This document shows, in pieces, positions 5,899 through 8,983 of a stretch of DNA of 8,983 nt. This DNA is from an uncultured Chlorobiaceae bacterium (GTDB lineage: Bacteria; Bacteroidota; Chlorobiia; Chlorobiales; Chlorobiaceae): contig CAILXE010000389.1 in the NCBI GenBank assembly GCA_903838095.1, forward strand, positions 1 through 8,983. Reading direction: 5' to 3'. Every line of letters starts with the position of its first letter. Position 1 is the first letter of the stretch. The notes beneath the pieces were generated by a model. The model did no database searches. It worked only from the letters and a program-made list of their open reading frames with translations, and was not told where the DNA came from. Made by a program: the position numbers and the translations under genes.

Positions 5899-7266
5899 AT
5901 GGAATCCAATCGTATAGAATACAAACGTGAACTGACTGACGGTCTCGAAAAAGAGGCGGTAGCATTTCTGAACTACCATGATGGAGGCGTGATCTACCTC
6001 GGTATCAACAAGGATGGTTCGGTTTATGGTGTGCCAAACGGTGATGCGGTGCAGCTTGCGGTCAAGGATCGGCTTAAAAATAACATCCAGCCCTCGGTAA
6101 TGGGCCTCTTTGATGTTATTCATGAAGAGCGCAACGGAAAGGATGTTATTCGTATCACTCTCGCAGGCGGATCGGAAAAGCCATACCACCTGAAAAAATT
6201 TGGCATGACCGAAAAGGGTTGCTACATCCGGGTGGGCAGTGCATCGGAGCCTATGCCATCAAGGATGATTGAGGAACTCTTTTCCAGACGTACCCGCAAC
6301 TCTTTGGGGCGTATTCGTTCACCAAGGCAAGATCTCAGCTTCGAACAACTCAGAATATATTATGAAGAGTCGGGCTTTGAACTGGGCGATAAATTTGCGG
6401 ATAATCTTGAACTTCTCACCGATGAGGGCCTCTACAACTATGCGGGGTACCTGCTGGCTGATCAGAACGGCAATTCGGTGCAGGTCGCAAAATATGCAGG
6501 TGTCGACAGGGTAAATCTGCTTCAGAGCAAGGACTACGGATTTTGTTGCCTCATAAAAACCTGCAAGCTTGTCCTCGATCGTCTGGAGGGCGTTGAGAAT
6601 CGTGTTATCAATAAAATCACATCACGAGAGCGTATCAACCTCAGCCTTTGGAACAAGGTCGCCCTGCGTGAAGCGGTGATCAATGCAATTATCCATAATG
6701 ATTACTCAACCGAGCTGGTTCCGAAATTCGAGATTTTTGATGATCGACTTGAAATAACGGCTGCCGGTTATATCCATCCAGGTGAAGAGCGGGAAGACTT
6801 CTTTGCGGGCTATTCAATTCCTCGTAACAAAATCCTGATGCGAGTATTCAAGGATCTGGGCATGGTTGAGTACCTTGGTTCCGGTATGCCGCGCATTCTC
6901 AAAGCTTATCCCCGGGAGAGCTACATTTTTTCATCCCACTTTATCAGAACGGTTTTTAAGGTTTCAGAAGAGGCGCTAGCTCTTGAACAAGAGGTCATGG
7001 CACAAACTGACTCTTTACCAGCGAAACAGAATGATGGAACTGTGGTGAAGACTGTGGTGAAGACTGTGGGGAAAACGGAGCGTGAAATTCTTGGAGCAAT
7101 CAGAGGTAACCCGGAAATTACTCGGCAAGCCCTTAGTGAAATAACCGGATTGTCAGTCAGAGGGGTTGAATGGAACCTTTCAAAGCTGAAATCCGAAGGA
7201 AAGCTTAGGAGGAAAGGTTCAGACAAATTTGGTTACTGGGAAGTGGTGGAGGAGAGCCATGAATGA
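5899..7266 (+). CDS. AlbA_2 (Schlafen-type) ATP-binding protein with C-terminal winged helix, embedded in hsd operon
   Basis: COG2865-like protein of 455 residues. Residues 1-125 form an AlbA_2/Schlafen domain: E7-Y-K9-R-E-L, then VAFLNYHDGGVIYLGINKDG (21-40) with the typical N-x-x-G-G and G-I-x-x-D/K-G pattern, and VYGV. The middle part carries LREAVINAIIHNDYS (256-270; E258, N262, H266-N267-D268), like the N-box of GHKL ATPases, and GSGMPRI (327-333). A linker with a VVKT repeat (about 381-393) joins a C-terminal helix-turn-helix (394-450; ITRQALSEITGLSVRGVEWN and a wing). The start ATG 5 bp after hsdM has GGGAGGG 11 bases upstream. The stop overlaps hsdS by 8 bp, so it is truly part of the operon. 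Proteins of this type are often found in Type I R-M loci; their job is not settled. It may be an operon regulator or an extra anti-phage effector (eukaryotic Schlafens are tRNA nucleases). Function here is inference. Confidence 0.88.
   Translation: MESNRIEYKRELTDGLEKEAVAFLNYHDGGVIYLGINKDGSVYGVPNGDAVQLAVKDRLKNNIQPSVMGLFDVIHEERNGKDVIRITLAGGSEKPYHLKKFGMTEKGCYIRVGSASEPMPSRMIEELFSRRTRNSLGRIRSPRQDLSFEQLRIYYEESGFELGDKFADNLELLTDEGLYNYAGYLLADQNGNSVQVAKYAGVDRVNLLQSKDYGFCCLIKTCKLVLDRLEGVENRVINKITSRERINLSLWNKVALREAVINAIIHNDYSTELVPKFEIFDDRLEITAAGYIHPGEEREDFFAGYSIPRNKILMRVFKDLGMVEYLGSGMPRILKAYPRESYIFSSHFIRTVFKVSEEALALEQEVMAQTDSLPAKQNDGTVVKTVVKTVGKTEREILGAIRGNPEITRQALSEITGLSVRGVEWNLSKLKSEGKLRRKGSDKFGYWEVVEESHE
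7041..7076 (+). repeat. 12-bp in-frame tandem repeat (3 copies) in the linker of the AlbA_2 protein
   Basis: TGTGGTGAAGAC occurs twice exactly (7041-7052, 7053-7064) and a third time with two changes (TGTGGGGAAAAC, 7065-7076). It encodes V-V-K-T, V-V-K-T, V-G-K-T between the ATPase-like part and the winged helix. A unit of twelve bases keeps the frame, so copy-number change would only lengthen or shorten the linker. Confidence 0.85.
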
Positions 7267-8962
7267 AAACGTCAGGAGCAGGGCTCTGCTCGAACAGCAT
7301 TTCGATATTGCCTTTGCCGCACCAGATGGCATCAAAAAACTGCGTGAGCTGATTTTAACCCTTGCCATGCAGGGTAAACTGGTTCCGCAAGATCCGAATG
7401 ATCAACCTGCAAGTGAACTGCTGAAGGAGATTGAGGTGGAGAAGCGGAGGATGGTGAAAGCGGAAAAGATCAGGGAGCCAAAACCGCTGCCTGATATAAA
7501 GCCAGAAGAAGTTCCCTATGGATTACCGATGGGATGGGAGTGGACTCGGATCAGAAATATTGGTCACGATTGGGGGCAAAAAATTCCAGATAGACCTTTC
7601 ACATACATTGATGTTGGTTCAATCAATAATTCAAAAGGCATTATTTCTGAGGATGTGCAGCTTCTCGGTGAAGATGAAGCCCCTTCACGTGCTCGAAAAA
7701 TTGTTCGGCAGAATACTGTAATTTACGCTACAGTTCGGCCTTACTTGCTGAATATTGCAATTATTGGAAAGGAATATGATCCTGAACCGATAGCAAGCAC
7801 CGCTTTTGCTATCATTCACCCTTATGATGTTATTTCCAATAGTTTTATTTATCACTATTTGAGATCACCTTTTTTCATTTCCTATGTTGAATTGGCTATG
7901 AAAGGCGTTGCCTATCCAGCGATTAATGACGGTGATTTTTTTCGTGCGCCATTTCCACTTCCACCTCTCGCCGAGCAGCATCGCATAGTCGCCAGAATCG
8001 ACCAGCTCATGGCGCGTTGTGATGAACTGGAAAAGCTGCGAGCCGAGAGTGAAGCGAAACGCCTGACCGTTCATATTTCTGCTCTGAACCGTCTGTTCGA
8101 AGCGGTGAGGAGCGACAGTTTTACCGAGGCATGGCACTTCATCAACCGTCACTTTGGTGAACTCTACTCCGTCAAAGCCAACGTGACCGAACTGCGTAAA
8201 GCCATCCTTCAGCTTGGCGTCATGGGCAAGCTGGTTTCCCAAGACCCGAACGATCAACCAGCCAGTGACTTGCTGAAGGAGATCGAAGCAGAGAAACGGA
8301 GATTGGTGAAGGAAGGGAAGATAAAGCCGCAAAAGGCACTACCTGAGATCAAATCTGAGGATGTGCCTTATGCGTTGCCAAAGGGATGGGAGTGGTCTCG
8401 TTTACAGAATGTACTGGATGTAAGAGATGGAACTCACGATTCGCCACGGGATGCCATTGGGAAAAATACTTACCCATTAATCACGAGTAAAAATTTTATA
8501 AATGGGAAAATCGATTTTTCTGATGCAAGACGCATATCCGCTGAGGATCATATGGAGATAGTAAAGCGGTCACGTGTTGATAAATTGGATATTTTATTTT
8601 CGATGATCGGTGGGAATATTGGAAACCAAGTTATCGTAGAAGACGAAACCGAGTTCAGTATTAAAAATGTTGCTTTATTTAAATATTACAGTCATCAATT
8701 AACCTTTCCATTTTTTATTAAAAGGTTGATGGAGTACTTGGCTGATGGACTCCAGAAAAAGGCTGCCGGTGGTGCTCAGCCATTTGTTTCATTAGGCTTT
8801 CTTCGGAGCATAGTTATTGCTCTCCCTCCTCTTGCTGAGCAGCATCGCATCGTCACCAAAATCGATAAACTCATGGCTCTGTGTGATCAACTGGAACAGC
8901 AGATTGATGCAACTGCAAGCAAACAGTCTGCTCTACTCAGTGCAGTGATGGTAAACATATAA
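7259..8962 (+). CDS. hsdS: Type I restriction-modification system, specificity subunit HsdS
   Basis: DNA-recognition subunit that places HsdM and HsdR on a bipartite target. It has 567 residues from ATG 7259, chosen because GGAGGAG lies 6-7 bases upstream; an in-frame TTG at 7229 is less likely. The protein is built as two halves. Arm A1 is LRELILTLAMQGKLV (28-42) through GWEW (92-95), TRD1 is about 96-232, and arm B1 is LPPLAEQHRIVARIDQLM (234-251). A helical linker follows (255-310). Arm A2 is LRKAILQLGVMGKLV (312-326) through GWEW (376-379), TRD2 is about 380-521, and arm B2 is LPPLAEQHRIVTKIDKLM (522-539). The repeated arms are characteristic of type IB (EcoAI-like) HsdS. The two TRDs share no obvious similarity, so an asymmetric bipartite target is expected; its sequence cannot be read from here. 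The start overlaps the AlbA_2 gene by 8 bp. Complete, with no frameshift. Confidence 0.96.
   Translation: MNENVRSRALLEQHFDIAFAAPDGIKKLRELILTLAMQGKLVPQDPNDQPASELLKEIEVEKRRMVKAEKIREPKPLPDIKPEEVPYGLPMGWEWTRIRNIGHDWGQKIPDRPFTYIDVGSINNSKGIISEDVQLLGEDEAPSRARKIVRQNTVIYATVRPYLLNIAIIGKEYDPEPIASTAFAIIHPYDVISNSFIYHYLRSPFFISYVELAMKGVAYPAINDGDFFRAPFPLPPLAEQHRIVARIDQLMARCDELEKLRAESEAKRLTVHISALNRLFEAVRSDSFTEAWHFINRHFGELYSVKANVTELRKAILQLGVMGKLVSQDPNDQPASDLLKEIEAEKRRLVKEGKIKPQKALPEIKSEDVPYALPKGWEWSRLQNVLDVRDGTHDSPRDAIGKNTYPLITSKNFINGKIDFSDARRISAEDHMEIVKRSRVDKLDILFSMIGGNIGNQVIVEDETEFSIKNVALFKYYSHQLTFPFFIKRLMEYLADGLQKKAAGGAQPFVSLGFLRSIVIALPPLAEQHRIVTKIDKLMALCDQLEQQIDATASKQSALLSAVMVNI
7340..7558 (+). repeat. Direct repeat, arm A copy 1 of hsdS
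   Basis: This 219-bp segment is the counterpart of 8192-8410 (852 bp downstream, same length, no gaps needed). Diverged at the DNA level but clearly homologous, with stretches such as CTGCTGAAGGAGAT shared near the end of the first third. It encodes the conserved arm before each recognition domain. Confidence 0.85.
7961..8032 (+). repeat. Direct repeat, arm B copy 1 of hsdS
   Basis: Counterpart of 8825-8896 (offset 864 bp). GAGCAGCATCGCAT is identical in both. It encodes PPLAEQHRIV..ID.LM..CD.LE, the conserved arm after each recognition domain. Confidence 0.85.
8192..8410 (+). repeat. Direct repeat, arm A copy 2 of hsdS
   Basis: Second copy of the 7340-7558 arm, preceding the second target-recognition domain. 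A sample of this arm (8221-8280) is 55% G+C, against 25% in a sample of the following domain (8461-8520). Confidence 0.85.
8825..8896 (+). repeat. Direct repeat, arm B copy 2 of hsdS
   Basis: Second copy of the 7961-8032 arm, near the C-terminus of HsdS. Recombination between arms B1 and B2, or A1 and A2, would delete or swap a recognition domain while keeping the frame, because both offsets (864 and 852 bp) are multiples of three. Confidence 0.85.
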
Positions 8963-8983
8963 AGACCAGTTATGAGGCTTAAA

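Noticed and set aside
7229..7258. Upstream TTG start for hsdS
   Set aside because: The ten added residues (VTGKWWRR-type) are read out of frame from the end of the AlbA_2 gene, and the ATG at 7259 has the strong GGAGGAG site.
8972..8983. ATG at 8972 as the start of another gene
   Set aside because: Only four codons are visible and no good ribosome site precedes them, so nothing can be concluded.
1..8983. CRISPR array, tRNA, rRNA or insertion sequence
   Set aside because: No regularly spaced repeats, no cloverleaf-like segment, no transposase and no paired terminal repeats were seen.

Overview
The window (about 9 kb, roughly 50% G+C in the coding blocks) looks like an accessory or defence region of a bacterial chromosome. 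No ribosomal or core gene pins down the host. The FGE-sulfatase-type protein ending in a GGSW...NVGFR block, the G+C level and the style of the hsd genes recall green sulfur bacteria (Chlorobium/Pelodictyon group), but that is an impression from memory and not a proof.

Layout, all genes on the + strand. (1) 77-805: a formylglycine-generating-enzyme-like (FGE-sulfatase/DUF323) protein with an abnormal, apparently truncated N-terminus. Its last ~45 codons are far richer in G+C (about 68%) than the body (about 45-52%) and have the layout of a C-type-lectin-fold variable region. It is preceded by a hairpin plus T-tract that is a good terminator only for the opposite strand. It is followed by two more inverted repeats and a clear rho-independent terminator (933-958). 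(2) 1107-1885: two small overlapping, A+T-richer genes, a HEPN-domain protein and a partner of unknown family, arranged like a toxin-antitoxin or nucleotidyltransferase-type pair. (3) 1886-2041: non-coding today, but carrying a start-less reading frame that may be a gene remnant, and a perfect 12-bp palindrome just before hsdR. (4) 2042-8962: a compact four-gene operon, hsdR - hsdM - AlbA_2 (Schlafen-type) ATP-binding protein - hsdS, with spacings of 12 bp, 5 bp and an 8-bp overlap.

The hsd genes form a complete, apparently intact Type I restriction-modification system. By HsdR size, HsdM length and the HsdS repeat style it is closest to the EcoAI/EcoEI-like (type IB) family. HsdR has the nuclease motif and all helicase motifs visible, HsdM has DPACGTGGF and NPPF, and HsdS has two target-recognition domains between two pairs of repeated conserved arms. 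The extra gene between hsdM and hsdS encodes an AlbA_2 domain, a GHKL-like region and a C-terminal winged helix. It may regulate the operon or be an added effector or guard. The A+T-rich specificity domains against G+C-richer arms suggest that recognition modules have been exchanged.

Most interesting for follow-up: the possible diversity-generating-retroelement target at 77-805 (no reverse transcriptase or template repeat lies in the window), the HEPN pair abutting an RM operon, and the AlbA_2 protein embedded in that operon.
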